Source: UKL13-2 sp947085425
GTDB taxonomy: Bacteria > Pseudomonadota > Gammaproteobacteria > Burkholderiales > Usitatibacteraceae
DNA: 64,000 bases
Direction of reading: 5' to 3'
Assembly: GCA_947085425.1 (NCBI GenBank)
Contig: CAMTWK010000010.1
Span: forward strand, 13,802-77,801
Shown: positions 47,674 through 56,718 of the stretch, piece after piece
Layout of the letters: every line of letters begins with the position of its first letter
Position numbering within the stretch: position 1 is the first letter of the stretch
Translations under genes and position numbers: made by a program
The notes under the pieces: generated by a model
What the model saw: only the letters and a program-made list of their open reading frames with translations
The model's database searches: none
What the model was told of the DNA's origin: nothing

Positions 47674-49380
47674 TCAAGCGCGCGATGGCTGCACGCTGGC
47701 ATGCACCAGCGCCAACATTTCCTCGGCGGCTTTTTTGGTCGCGGCAGTAATCGTAATGCCGCCCAACATGCGGGCGATTTCATCGACCCGTGCTGCATGG
47801 TCCAGAAGTCTGATGGATGTGGTGACAACACCGTCATGCGCGCTCTTGGCAACCTGCAACTGATGCACCGCACAGGCTGCGACTTGCGGTAGATGGGTGA
47901 CGGCGAGTACTTGATGTGCACCCCCTGCCCCGGTTTTTTTGTCGCCGAGTGCGCGCAATAGTCGCCCGACCACTTCGGCGACCCGACCGCCAATACCCGC
48001 ATCGACTTCATCAAAAATCATGGTGGTGACACCACCCTTGGCCGAGGCCATCATTTGGATTGCCAGTGACACGCGCGACAACTCGCCACCGGAAGCAATT
48101 TTGGCGAGGGATCCCAGGGTCTGGCCTTCAAAAGCCGCCACCTGAAATTCACAACTTTCCAAACCACTCGCCGAGGCGTCGCGCACGGTGAATTCAACGG
48201 CAAATTTGCCACCGGGCATGGCAAGGGTTTGCAACGATTGGCTGACTTCTGCCGAGAATTTTTTGGCCGCCGCCTGGCGTGCTTTGGTGAGCTTTTTTGC
48301 CACCTCCAAAAATGCGGCTTCGGCAGCCTGTTCCATGGCGATTAATTCATCGAGCGATTGGCCGCCGCCGAGCGCGGCCAGCCGGTCGCGTTTTTGCGCA
48401 AGAAACTCTGGAAACCGCGCCGGCTCAATGCGAAACTTGCGGGCCACATCATGCACCTCACTGATCGCCCGATCGAGGTCGGACAAACGCGCCGGATCAA
48501 TATCAAGACGGCGCAAATAATGACGCAGCCCGGATACCGCTTCGCGCAACTCCACACTGGCGCTGTTGATCAGCGCGACGGTTTCATTCAGCGCCGGGTC
48601 GGTTTCAGCGGCATGATTTAAATCTGTCGCCAGCGCATCGATCTGGCCGATGGCGGCATTATCAGCCTCCGCCAATCCGTCAATGGCGGCTTCGGTGGAG
48701 GCGATCAGCCCGGCGGCATTGGCAAGGCGGCGCTGTTCGGCGAGTGTTTCCTCCCAGCGGGCAACACTAAAATTGAGTCGTTCGACTTCACTGATTTGCC
48801 AGCTGAGATCTTCAAATTCCCGTGCAATAGCGGCTTCGTTGGCGGCGCGCGCCACACGAATATTGGCAAGCTGTGACCAAGTGTGATGATTGGCGGCGGT
48901 GGCGGCGAGCAAACCATCGTTGCCGGCAAAATCATCAAGCAGTGCCAGTTGGGCATCGCGCTTGAGCAGGGTCTGGTGCTCGTGCTGGCCGTGAATATCG
49001 ACCAGGCGTTCGGACAAATCGCGCATTTGTGAAAGCGTCACACTGGTGCCATTAATAAACGACTTGGAACGACCGGAGGCGTCGATGACGCGCCGAAACA
49101 GGCAAACATGAATATCGTCATCCGCCAATTCGTTGTCCGCCAACCAGCGCCGTGCAGCTTGATTCATTGACAGATCAAATTCGGCTGATATTTCCGCGCG
49201 ATTTTGTCCGACCCGCACCGGATTGCCTTCGGCGCGGGCACCGAGTGCCAGTGACAGGGCGTCGATCAAAATCGATTTGCCGGCGCCTGTTTCCCCGGTT
49301 AAGGCGGTGAAGCCCGCCTCAAAATCGAGCTCCAGGCTGTCAACAATAACAAAGTCGCGGATGATGAGTGAACGCAGCAT
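47674..49380 (-). CDS. recN: DNA repair protein RecN
   Basis: SMC-like ATPase for double-strand break repair; 568 residues. Walker A is in ALTGETGAGKSILIDAL near residue 34, the signature in ASGGELSRVSLAIQMM and Walker B in MIFDEVDAGIGGRVAEVVG. A coiled coil lies between the two halves. The order hrcA (divergent)-nadK-recN is typical. No LexA box was identified with confidence. Confidence 0.96.
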   Translation of the reverse strand: MLRSLIIRDFVIVDSLELDFEAGFTALTGETGAGKSILIDALSLALGARAEGNPVRVGQNRAEISAEFDLSMNQAARRWLADNELADDDIHVCLFRRVIDASGRSKSFINGTSVTLSQMRDLSERLVDIHGQHEHQTLLKRDAQLALLDDFAGNDGLLAATAANHHTWSQLANIRVARAANEAAIAREFEDLSWQISEVERLNFSVARWEETLAEQRRLANAAGLIASTEAAIDGLAEADNAAIGQIDALATDLNHAAETDPALNETVALINSASVELREAVSGLRHYLRRLDIDPARLSDLDRAISEVHDVARKFRIEPARFPEFLAQKRDRLAALGGGQSLDELIAMEQAAEAAFLEVAKKLTKARQAAAKKFSAEVSQSLQTLAMPGGKFAVEFTVRDASASGLESCEFQVAAFEGQTLGSLAKIASGGELSRVSLAIQMMASAKGGVTTMIFDEVDAGIGGRVAEVVGRLLRALGDKKTGAGGAHQVLAVTHLPQVAACAVHQLQVAKSAHDGVVTTSIRLLDHAARVDEIARMLGGITITAATKKAAEEMLALVHASVQPSRA

Positions 49381-49492
49381 AAAGACAATGAATCCGAAAA
49401 AAAATAATAAAAGTGTCGGTGCAAAAAAAACGCGGGGGCTTCAATCCAGATCGATTTTGCAAGTGATGCCGATGCTGCTGGTTTTACAAGTG

Positions 49493-50386
49493 TTACGAGT
49501 TTCGCTCCGTCCAATGTAACTTGGTGCGTAACATCGCGTAATAGGAATGGCCAATCGGATGCAGCAATCGTAATGGCTGGGCGTGACCGCGAACGATCAC
49601 AACGTCATCTGTTTCCGGGTCATAAAACGCCTGCACGTCAAAATTAACCCGCGAATTATGCGCGCGCATCAAACGAATCCGCACCTCACTGTGGCTGGGG
49701 ATGGCCACCGGGCGGTTGGATAAAGTGTGCGGCGAAATCGGTACAAGACCAATGGCTGGCAGGCTCGGATGCAAAATCGGTCCGCCGCACGACAAGGCAT
49801 AAGCGGTTGAACCGGTCGGCGTGGAGACAATCAAACCGTCGGCACGCAGGCTATAGACAAACTCGCCATTCACCTCAACTGCGAATTCGATCATCGAGCC
49901 CATCGCCCCCCGGCTGACCACCACGTCATTCAGGGCCACTGTGGAAAATATCGATTTGCCGTTGCGCAAAATATCGGCATCGAGCAATAAGCGCGACTCT
50001 TCGGTAAAGGCACCATTGAGAATCGCCGCCATCATCGGCTCCATGGACTCGGCGGGAATATCGGTCAAAAATCCGAGTGTGCCGAGATTAATGCCAATCA
50101 GCGGCACCTTTTTGTCGGCAACCATACGGGCAATACCCAGCAAGGTGCCATCCCCCCCCAGTGCCACCACCAGATCAGCGGCATCAAACAGGCTTGGCAG
50201 CGGCAGCGCGGCATCCGGCGGAGTTTCGGATAGTGCGGCGGTGGCAGAATCCATGCGCACCGTCATGCCCTCGGACTTTAAGAACCGGTGTAATTGATTG
50301 AGTGGCTTGGCCACGCCCACCCCGTCGGGTTTACCAACAATACAAACAGTTTTGAACGGTTTTGGTGTTTTTGCGGAATTTGCCAT
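49493..50386 (-). CDS. nadK: NAD kinase
   Basis: Phosphorylates NAD to NADP; 297 residues. It has the conserved GGDG in DLVVALGGDGTLLGIAR, LGTLGFLTDIP, and the substrate loop DGLIVSTPTGSTAYALSCGG. SLPAIGLVPISPHTLSNRP is also intact. Oriented divergently from hrcA with 53 bp between them. Confidence 0.97.
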   Translation of the reverse strand: MANSAKTPKPFKTVCIVGKPDGVGVAKPLNQLHRFLKSEGMTVRMDSATAALSETPPDAALPLPSLFDAADLVVALGGDGTLLGIARMVADKKVPLIGINLGTLGFLTDIPAESMEPMMAAILNGAFTEESRLLLDADILRNGKSIFSTVALNDVVVSRGAMGSMIEFAVEVNGEFVYSLRADGLIVSTPTGSTAYALSCGGPILHPSLPAIGLVPISPHTLSNRPVAIPSHSEVRIRLMRAHNSRVNFDVQAFYDPETDDVVIVRGHAQPLRLLHPIGHSYYAMLRTKLHWTERNS

Positions 50387-50439
50387 AGGCCTCGATTAAA
50401 TCACACTCCACCTATGGTAAAAATAGGCCTGTATATTGA

Positions 50440-51459
50440 ATGCATATGATTAACGACCGCGCCCAAACCCTGCTGAAATTTCTGGTAGAGCGATATATCG
50501 CCGACGGACAACCCATCGGCTCGCGCACCCTGTCCAAATTCTCGGGTATGGAGTTGTCCGCCGCATCAATTCGCAATGTCATGGCGGATCTGGAAGAGAT
50601 GGGCTACATCGCCAGCCCGCACACCTCCGCCGGCCGCGTGCCCACCCCCAAGGGTTACCGCTATTTTGTCGATACCCTGCTGACCATCCAGCCGTTACGG
50701 CAGCTCGAACAAACCCAGCTGCAGGAACAAATTCGTCCAAACGATCCGCGCAAGGTGGTATTGGCCGCCTCACAATTAATGTCCGAGTTGACCCATTTTG
50801 CCGGGGTGGTCATGACCCCCCGCCGCGCGGGCATCGGCCTCAAACACGTTGAATTTATGCCGCTGGCCGAACGGCGCGTATTGCTGATTATTGTCGCCTC
50901 AGACGGCGACGTTCAAAACCGGATACTGATCACCGAAAAAGCGTTTTCGCCGGCGCAGTTGGTGGAAGCGTCGAATTACATCAACGCACACTACGCCGGT
51001 GTCGATTTTGATTTGCTGAATGATCTGGTCAAAAAAGAAATGGCGCAATTACATCGCGATATATCCACCCTCATGGCGGCGGTGGTGGAAGCGCGCGGCA
51101 GCGGCGCGGATTCCTCCGGTGTGGTGGTGTCGGGGGAACGTAATTTGCTCAACGTCAACGACATTTCATCCAACATGTCGAGTTTGAAAAAATTGTTTCA
51201 TTTGTTTGAAGCCAAATCACAATTGTTTGAATTACTCGATGTGTCACAACGCGCCTATGGCGTGAAAATTTTTATCGGTGGCGAATCGGAAACCATGCCG
51301 CTGGATGAGTTTTCATTGGTGTCGGCACCATACGAAGTGGATGGTGAAATCGTCGGCACGGTGGGGGTGATCGGCCCGACCCGTATGGCTTACGAACGGG
51401 TGATTCCGATTGTCGATGTGACCGCAAAATTATTGTCGTCGGCGCTGAGCCAACACTAA
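50440..51459 (+). CDS. hrcA: Heat-inducible transcription repressor HrcA
   Basis: Represses chaperone genes through CIRCE operators, with GroE as folding partner. The 339 residues have an N-terminal winged helix (AQTLLKFLVERYIADGQPIG, SAASIRNVMADLEEMGYIA), then HTSAGRVPTPKGYRYFVD and the C-terminal GAF-like part (IGGESETMPLDEFSLVSAPY, GTVGVIGPTRMAYERVIP). No CIRCE element was found in this window; the dnaK and grpE genes carry heat-shock sigma promoters instead, so its targets are probably groESL. Confidence 0.95.
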   Translation: MHMINDRAQTLLKFLVERYIADGQPIGSRTLSKFSGMELSAASIRNVMADLEEMGYIASPHTSAGRVPTPKGYRYFVDTLLTIQPLRQLEQTQLQEQIRPNDPRKVVLAASQLMSELTHFAGVVMTPRRAGIGLKHVEFMPLAERRVLLIIVASDGDVQNRILITEKAFSPAQLVEASNYINAHYAGVDFDLLNDLVKKEMAQLHRDISTLMAAVVEARGSGADSSGVVVSGERNLLNVNDISSNMSSLKKLFHLFEAKSQLFELLDVSQRAYGVKIFIGGESETMPLDEFSLVSAPYEVDGEIVGTVGVIGPTRMAYERVIPIVDVTAKLLSSALSQH

Positions 51460-51476
51460 GCGTTTGAAAAAACCTT

Positions 51477-51588
51477 GGGAACCACAGATGAACAAAGATA
51501 AACACGGATAAAGGCAAAACCAGAAACCGCAAGAAAATTTGTCATCACAGCAGTGACTCGCATTCATCTGTGTTCATCTGTGGTTCCC
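51477..51588. repeat. Inverted pair of ACCACAGATGAACA-type repeats between hrcA and hemH
   Basis: GGGAACCACAGATGAACA (51477-51494) is matched exactly by its complement at 51571-51588, 18 bp each, with 76 bp between. Beyond the exact part, both arms continue with degenerate AGATAAACAC-like units. This is the widespread dispersed bacterial ACCACAGATGAACAC repeat. It may act as a hairpin terminator for hrcA. Confidence 0.7.
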
Positions 51589-51677
51589 GCCTTTTCTCAT
51601 AAATAATGCAAAACTCGCCATTACACGTGCCATTCCAGCCATTAATGCCTGAAAAAGCGCACCAACAAACGACTTTC

Positions 51678-52793
51678 ATGACTTTTCAAACCGAACCCAC
51701 CTATACCCATGGCACCCAGGCCAAGACCGGCATCCTGCTTGTCAACCTCGGCACGCCGGACGCACCGACCAAATCCGCCGTGCGCCGTTACCTCAGGCAG
51801 TTTTTATGGGATCAACGGGTGGTAGAAATACCACGCGCCATTTGGTGGCTGATTTTGAACGGCATTATCCTCAATGTGCGCCCGGCAAAAAGTGCCGCCA
51901 AGTACGCCACCATCTGGACGCCGGACGGTTCGCCGTTGCGTTTTTATACCGAACGTCAGGCGCAAATGTTGCGTGGTTTTCTCGGTGAAAAAATAAAGTC
52001 ACCATTGATGGTGGTCGCAGCAATGCGTTATGGCAATCCCAGCATTGAAGCCGGCCTTGATCAACTCAAGGCCGCCCATTGCACCAACATTTTGGTATTG
52101 CCGCTGTACCCGCAGTACGCCGCCAGCACTACCGCATCAACATTTGATCAAGTGGCACGGGTGTTGATGAAAAAACGCCATGTGCCCGGCTTGCGATTGG
52201 TGCGCAGTTACCACGATCATCCGGCGTTCATCGGTGCCATCGCCAAAAACGTCGAAGCGCATTGGCAAAAAATCGGCCGCCCCGATTTTCGCACCGACAA
52301 ATTGCTGATGACTTTTCACGGTGTGCCAAAATTTCATCTCGACAAAGGCGACCCATACCATTGTGAGTGCCACAAATCGGCGCGCTTGATCGCTGCAAAA
52401 CTAGGCCTGCAAAAAAACGACTATCTGGTCACATTTCAATCGCGCTTCGGCAAAGCCGAATGGATACAGCCCTACACCGACAAGACCCTGACCGCGCTCG
52501 GCAAAAAAGGCGTGGCGCGGGTCGATGTAATTTGTCCCGGCTTTGCCAGCGACTGCCTGGAAACGCTGGAAGAAATCGGCATGGAAGCCAGAGAAACGTT
52601 TTTGCAAGCCGGTGGTAAAACATTTCATTACCTGCCGGTTGCCAACGACAGTCAAAACTATGTCACCGCCCTCGCCGCAATCGCCACGGATCATTTACAG
52701 GGATGGGTGCAGGCAGACTGGGATCGTGATGGTGCTGCCGCCGCCAACGCGCAATCGGCACAACGGGCAACAGAACTGGGCGCAAAAACTTAA
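51678..52793 (+). CDS. hemH: Ferrochelatase
   Basis: Inserts Fe2+ into protoporphyrin IX, the last step of heme synthesis. The 371 residues include GILLVNLGTPDAPTKSAVRR, the membrane-associated PDGSPLRFYTERQAQML, the catalytic His in LMTFHGVPKFHLDKGDPYH and VICPGFASDCLETLEEIGME. The ATG at 51678 matches the family start; in-frame ATGs at 51606 and 51645 are upstream. The hrcA-hemH pairing is common in betaproteobacteria. Confidence 0.96.
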   Translation: MTFQTEPTYTHGTQAKTGILLVNLGTPDAPTKSAVRRYLRQFLWDQRVVEIPRAIWWLILNGIILNVRPAKSAAKYATIWTPDGSPLRFYTERQAQMLRGFLGEKIKSPLMVVAAMRYGNPSIEAGLDQLKAAHCTNILVLPLYPQYAASTTASTFDQVARVLMKKRHVPGLRLVRSYHDHPAFIGAIAKNVEAHWQKIGRPDFRTDKLLMTFHGVPKFHLDKGDPYHCECHKSARLIAAKLGLQKNDYLVTFQSRFGKAEWIQPYTDKTLTALGKKGVARVDVICPGFASDCLETLEEIGMEARETFLQAGGKTFHYLPVANDSQNYVTALAAIATDHLQGWVQADWDRDGAAAANAQSAQRATELGAKT

Positions 52794-52807
52794 TTGCCCG
52801 GCTGTTT

Positions 52808-53368
52808 TCAGACGGCCAGCGGATCCAGGCGTCTGGCCAGTTTGACCATTGGTGTTTTCGTCACCTCGTGGATATGCCGCTCGACCGGTTCAAAACCAAG
52901 CTGATGGTAGAGCATGATCAGCGGCAAATTGGCCGCCGATGTCCAGGTTGCCGCCCGCGATAATTTTTGATTGATCATCCACACCTGCCCTTGAATGAGC
53001 AATTGTGTAGCCACCCCCAGACGCCGCGCCGCAGGCTCGACATAAGTTGTCGAAACCAAACCAAATTGGCGACCGGCATCGTCGGCCTCGACCCGCACGA
53101 TCATGTGGCCGATTATATTGTTTTTGCCCCCATCGGCCACCCTTTGTGCCACAAACACACAGGCGCTCGATTGCCCCGCATCGACATGCCAACGCACACG
53201 GTCCCGCAACCAATCCATGGAATACAGTTCGGTGCCCACGACCTCACCTTCGATCTCGATCAAGGTCTTCCGCATGCCCGCCGCCACCCAGTCAATTTCA
53301 GCCTGGTTGGCGGCGTTAACCGGCCGAATGGTCAATTCAAATGATGGCGTCGATACAGATATGCGCAT
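52808..53368 (-). CDS. GNAT family N-acetyltransferase
   Basis: The 186 residues form one GNAT domain: IIGHMIVRVEADDAGRQFGL (beta4), VEPAARRLGVATQLLIQGQ (acetyl-CoA loop, R-R-L-G-V-A), and LPLIMLYHQLGFEPVERH (motif B). The acetyl-CoA loop is close to canonical Q/RxxGxG/A. The ATG at 53368 is preceded by GAGAAG; an upstream TTG is unlikely. Substrate unknown. It lies just downstream of the binding-protein gene on the same strand. Confidence 0.85.
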   Translation of the reverse strand: MRISVSTPSFELTIRPVNAANQAEIDWVAAGMRKTLIEIEGEVVGTELYSMDWLRDRVRWHVDAGQSSACVFVAQRVADGGKNNIIGHMIVRVEADDAGRQFGLVSTTYVEPAARRLGVATQLLIQGQVWMINQKLSRAATWTSAANLPLIMLYHQLGFEPVERHIHEVTKTPMVKLARRLDPLAV

Positions 53369-53378
53369 TGACAACTTC

Positions 53379-54521
53379 TCAACGTTTAAATTTTCCGCCC
53401 TTGCTCAATATCGTCAAATCAACGTACGACGACCCATTGTGATTTTCCGGCGAATAGCGAATTCGAAAACCGCCGAAATCCGTGGTGCCAATTGCCGTCA
53501 TTCCACTCACCAGTGACTCGCGATTTAAATTTTTCCCGGCTTTACGCATGCCCTCGACCAACACCTTGGCCGCGATGTAACCCTCAAGAGAGGTAAATGA
53601 ATATGTTTCAGGTCCACCGATTAGACTCTGATATTCAGCAACAATCGGCACCTCCGTCGCCCACGGGAATGGCACAACCTGCGAAATCTGTACGCCGCGG
53701 CCGTCCTCGCCCAGTTCGCCCGCCAACGCTTTCGAGCCGACAAAACTGACATTCCAATATTGTGCGGGGCTGCCGTTTTTTTGCATGGCTTTGATGAATG
53801 CCGCGCAACTTTTATAGGCACTGATCTGGATGATTGCCGAAGCATTCAACTTCGACAACACATTCACCGCATTGGTCACATCAACCGTATTGCGCTCTAC
53901 CGTCGCTTTGCCAACCAGTTCCATATTGCGCTTTTTCATGGCGCGCTCGACGCCCGCCAATCCGGCCTGACCATAGCCGTCATTTTGATAAAACACCGCG
54001 ATCCGGGTCACACCCACCGAAGTCAAATGCCGGACGATGTCTTCGGTCTCGTCAAAATAACTGGCGCGGACATTAAAAATGTATCGATTAAAGGGTTCGC
54101 GCAGCGATTGTGCGCCGGTGAAGGCACCGACGAACGGGACTTTTTCTTTGGTGAAAATGGGTAACGAGGCATTTGACGTGGGGGTGCCGACATAACCAAA
54201 CAGTGCCAACACTTTGTGCTCGTTCACCAATTTTTCAGTGTTTACCTTTGCGCGTTCCGGCTCGTAACCATCATCAAGCGACAGCAATTTAATTTTGCGA
54301 CCATTCACACCACCGGCCTTATTGACCGAATTGAAATATGCCTCGGCACCAGCCTTCATTTCACGGCCCAATGCTTCGGCGGGCCCGGACAGGGCGGCGG
54401 ATTGACCAATCAGAATAGTATCGCCGCTGACTCCCTGCGCATAACCGTTCGGCGTGGCCAAAATGGCCGTTGCCAAAAACAGGGAAGCCAAAACAGGGGA
54501 TGCAAATTGTTTTCCAACCAT
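53379..54521 (-). CDS. Branched-chain amino acid-type ABC substrate-binding protein
   Basis: Periplasmic binding protein of the LivJ/Peripla_BP_6 class with 380 residues. A signal peptide (ASLFLATAILATPNGYA) leads to GVSGDTILIGQSAALSGPAE, GMKAGAEAYFNSVNKAGGVN-like sequence (here REMKAGAEAYFNSVNKAGG) and KIKLLSLDDGYEPERA. The C-terminus has the typical GYIAAKVLVEGMRKAGKNL. No permease or ATPase genes are adjacent, so it is an orphan receptor or pairs with a distant transporter. Confidence 0.9.
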   Translation of the reverse strand: MVGKQFASPVLASLFLATAILATPNGYAQGVSGDTILIGQSAALSGPAEALGREMKAGAEAYFNSVNKAGGVNGRKIKLLSLDDGYEPERAKVNTEKLVNEHKVLALFGYVGTPTSNASLPIFTKEKVPFVGAFTGAQSLREPFNRYIFNVRASYFDETEDIVRHLTSVGVTRIAVFYQNDGYGQAGLAGVERAMKKRNMELVGKATVERNTVDVTNAVNVLSKLNASAIIQISAYKSCAAFIKAMQKNGSPAQYWNVSFVGSKALAGELGEDGRGVQISQVVPFPWATEVPIVAEYQSLIGGPETYSFTSLEGYIAAKVLVEGMRKAGKNLNRESLVSGMTAIGTTDFGGFRIRYSPENHNGSSYVDLTILSKGGKFKR

Positions 54522-55003
54522 GATGTGCCCTCATCTTATTCTGAAACGGGCGATGTACGATTGTACAACGCAAGAATAAATAAGATACAACAACTGCACA
54601 TCAAACCGCCAGAACTATTTAACATTCGCCAGAATTTTGCCCGATGCGGCATTCGCGCATTTTTAACCTGTCGGCCCGCGCAAAATATGGCGCTTCGAAA
54701 TTGCTGACATATCCAGCCGGTCAAACACACCCAATGAGGAAGTTTTTTCAGCCTTCGGATTTAACCTGCTTATTTCACGGGGACGCACTCGAGAGTGGGT
54801 GGATAAGCGAGTGATTTTTCGCTCGACTGACCGAGTAATATCAAGATATTACGAGGGAAGAGAACGGAAAAGCGCTGCTCAGCCGCCTGTTATCGAGTGC
54901 GTAGACCATCAACCTTACGAAGTACAGCTTGGATTCGCAGAATTTATAGGTCGCCAAGAATCAAAAACGAATGTAAGGCGGGTCGACCCGTGAAATGTGC
55001 AGG
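54522..55003. other. Gene-free region between the binding-protein gene and dnaJ
   Basis: 482 bp with no convincing gene; a 64-codon plus-strand frame at 54799-54993 has no family. It holds an 18-bp palindrome GTAATATCAAGATATTAC (54835-54852) bracketed by CGAG, and TGTACGATTGTACA (54554-54567) about 35 bp before the binding-protein start, a possible operator. CGGGTCGACCCG (54979-54990), followed on the minus strand by GTTTTTG at some distance, is a doubtful dnaJ terminator. Confidence 0.4.
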
Positions 55004-56137
55004 TTAACCCGCGAAAAAATCCTTGACCTTGTCCATAAAACCTTTGGCGCGCGGATTATGTTTGTCGCCGTCGTTTTTGCTGATTTCCTCGAGTTCACGC
55101 AGCAACTCTTTTTGCCGGTCGGTCAAACGTACCGGCGTTTCCACTACCACATGACACATCAAGTCGCCCGACGAAGTCTGGCGAATCGGCTTGATGCCTT
55201 TGCCGCGCAAACGAAACACCTGACCGGATTGGGTCTCGGCTGGAATCTTGATTTTTGCTTCACCATCCAGCGTCGGAATATGAATTTCACCACCTAACGA
55301 CGCCATTGTGAAACTGATCGGCATTTCACAATGTAAATCCGCGCCCTCACGCTGAAACACACTGTGTGCCTTGATTTGTACCACCACATAAAGATCACCC
55401 GATGGGCCACCATTTACCCCGGCCTCACCTTCACCAGTCAAACGAATCCGATCACCATCATCGACACCGGCTGGAATTTTGACCGACAAGGTTTTATGTT
55501 TTTTGACCCGTCCCGCACCCGAACATGTTTTACAGGGATCGGAGATCACCTTACCGGAGCCGTGACAGGTCGGACAGCCCTGCTGAATCGAGAAAAATCC
55601 TTGCTGCATCCGCACTTGTCCCACGCCTGCACAGGTTTGACAGGTTTTCGGTTTGGTGCCGGGTTTGGCACCACTGCCGCCACAAGTCTCACACGCCTCG
55701 AGCACCGGAATGCGTATCTTGGTTTCGGTGCCACGCGCCGCTTGTTCAAGTGTGATTTCGAGGTTGTAGCGCAAATCAGAACCGCGATAAACCTGCGGGC
55801 CACCGCCACCACGGCCACGACCACCACCAAAAATTTCACCAAAAATATCACCAAACGCATCTGAAAAGCCGCCACTGTCGCCACCAAAACCACCGGGGCC
55901 ACCCTGCTGACTCACACCGGCGTGGCCATAGGCATCGTAGGCGCGGCGTTTCTCAGGCTCGGAAAGAATTTCGTAGGCTTCTTTTGCCTCTTTGAACTTG
56001 TCCTCGGATTCTTTGCTATCCGGATTGCGGTCGGGATGATATTTCATCGCCAGCTTACGATAAGCTTTTTTGATGTCATCGTCAGCCGCGTCGCGGTTAA
56101 CACCCAGGATTTCGTAAAAGTCGCGTTTGGTAGCCAT
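55004..56137 (-). CDS. dnaJ: Molecular chaperone DnaJ
   Basis: Hsp40 co-chaperone that delivers clients to DnaK and stimulates its ATPase. The 377 residues have the J domain with HPD in [10 protein letters not shown] (starting [17 protein letters not shown]), a Gly-rich stretch ([16 protein letters not shown]), and four zinc-finger repeats ([32 protein letters not shown]). The C-terminal client-binding domains follow. The ATG at 56137 is chosen by homology. It is separated from dnaK by a 581-bp interval that holds a decayed insertion. Confidence 0.97.
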   Translation of the reverse strand: MATKRDFYEILGVNRDAADDDIKKAYRKLAMKYHPDRNPDSKESEDKFKEAKEAYEILSEPEKRRAYDAYGHAGVSQQGGPGGFGGDSGGFSDAFGDIFGEIFGGGRGRGGGGPQVYRGSDLRYNLEITLEQAARGTETKIRIPVLEACETCGGSGAKPGTKPKTCQTCAGVGQVRMQQGFFSIQQGCPTCHGSGKVISDPCKTCSGAGRVKKHKTLSVKIPAGVDDGDRIRLTGEGEAGVNGGPSGDLYVVVQIKAHSVFQREGADLHCEMPISFTMASLGGEIHIPTLDGEAKIKIPAETQSGQVFRLRGKGIKPIRQTSSGDLMCHVVVETPVRLTDRQKELLRELEEISKNDGDKHNPRAKGFMDKVKDFFAG

Positions 56138-56183
56138 ATAAAAATCGTGAACAGGTGAAGTGGTAAACGTGTGAAAAACGGCG

Positions 56184-56531
56184 TCAGGCACGCAATTTTT
56201 TTCTCAATAATGCAATCAACGCAAATAACAAACGGAAAACAGTTTCCATTTGGATGTCAATTTCTGCTCGATCTTGCAAAAAACCAAGCCATACCGCAAT
56301 TTCAAAATGTGTATCGAGCTCGGAAAGTGATCTATTCGAATAGTTTGAGGAAGTGTAACAACTCCTTAATGCCGCCACGCGCAGCGCCTTCAGCAATGTT
56401 TGCAGGAATCGAGCGTGCGACGTTCATCCATACAGCTCTTGCTTGGGAAACGAGTCGGAAAACGAGCAAACAAGCACAACCAGCCAGATGGCCTCTTACC
56501 ACACCACCAAGTCACGGTGCTTGCGACTCAT
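56184..56531 (-). pseudogene. Decayed four-helix-bundle protein (S23/IVP family) gene
   Basis: Three frames on the minus strand join into one recognisable protein. Frame one from ATG 56531 reads MSRKHRDLVVW, then a stop (56496-56498) where the family has Gln, then EAIWLVVLVC and SFPKQELYG. A frameshift near 56424-56430 leads to NVARSIPANIAEGAARGG and LLHFLKLFE (stop at 56332). A second frameshift near 56332-56345 leads to SLSELDTHFEIAVWLGFL and a normal C-terminus. These motifs match the S23-type four-helix bundle proteins first known from 23S rRNA intervening sequences. One nonsense change and two frameshifts make it non-functional. Confidence 0.75.
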
Positions 56532-56538
56532 CGCCACG

Positions 56539-56682
56539 AGCAGTTTGTTGAAATTTTGCTGCGCTCGGTGATGCGGCGTTGGCAAGCGGCTCAAAATCCT
56601 CATGTATACCGCATACATTCCGGTTTTTCGCCGCTTTCCGCCTCGCCTGACCTTCGCTCGCGACAAATTTCAACAAACTGCT
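56539..56682. repeat. 144-bp imperfect palindrome (REP/MITE-like)
   Basis: Outer arms AGCAGTTTGTTGAAATTT (56539-56556) and the exact complement (56665-56682), 18 bp each. Inner parts are also partly complementary (AAAATCC against GGTTTT around the centre TGTATACCGCATACA). It abuts the ATG of the pseudogene by 8 bp. The sequence style (CCTCATGTATACCGCATAC... CCGGTTTTTCGCCGC) looks like a dispersed multicopy hairpin element. Confidence 0.65.
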
Positions 56683-56718
56683 AGCCTGCATCTTTCACCT
56701 GTTCACTCAATCACCGCT

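Larger units (their letters stand above)
56147..56706. mobile_element. Decayed insertion between dnaK and dnaJ bounded by 13-bp inverted repeats
   Basis: GTGAACAGGTGAA at 56147-56159 is repeated in inverse orientation as TTCACCTGTTCAC at 56694-56706. Between them, 534 bp contain a decayed four-helix-bundle gene (56184-56531) and a 144-bp palindromic element (56539-56682). Neighbouring operons in related bacteria keep dnaK and dnaJ close. No transposase is present, so the element would have moved passively or by unknown means. Confidence 0.55.

Noticed and set aside
50387..50439. CIRCE operator before hrcA, dnaK or grpE
   Set aside because: No TTAGCACTC-N9-GAGTGCTAA match was seen at any of these starts.
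54799..54993. 64-codon plus-strand frame in the dnaJ-downstream region
   Set aside because: No ribosome site, no family, composition like non-coding DNA.
56171..56551. Plus-strand open frames of 126 and 94 codons between dnaK and dnaJ
   Set aside because: They are antisense to the four-helix pseudogene and the palindrome. Their peptides have no family features, while the minus strand gives recognisable S23-type motifs in three frames.
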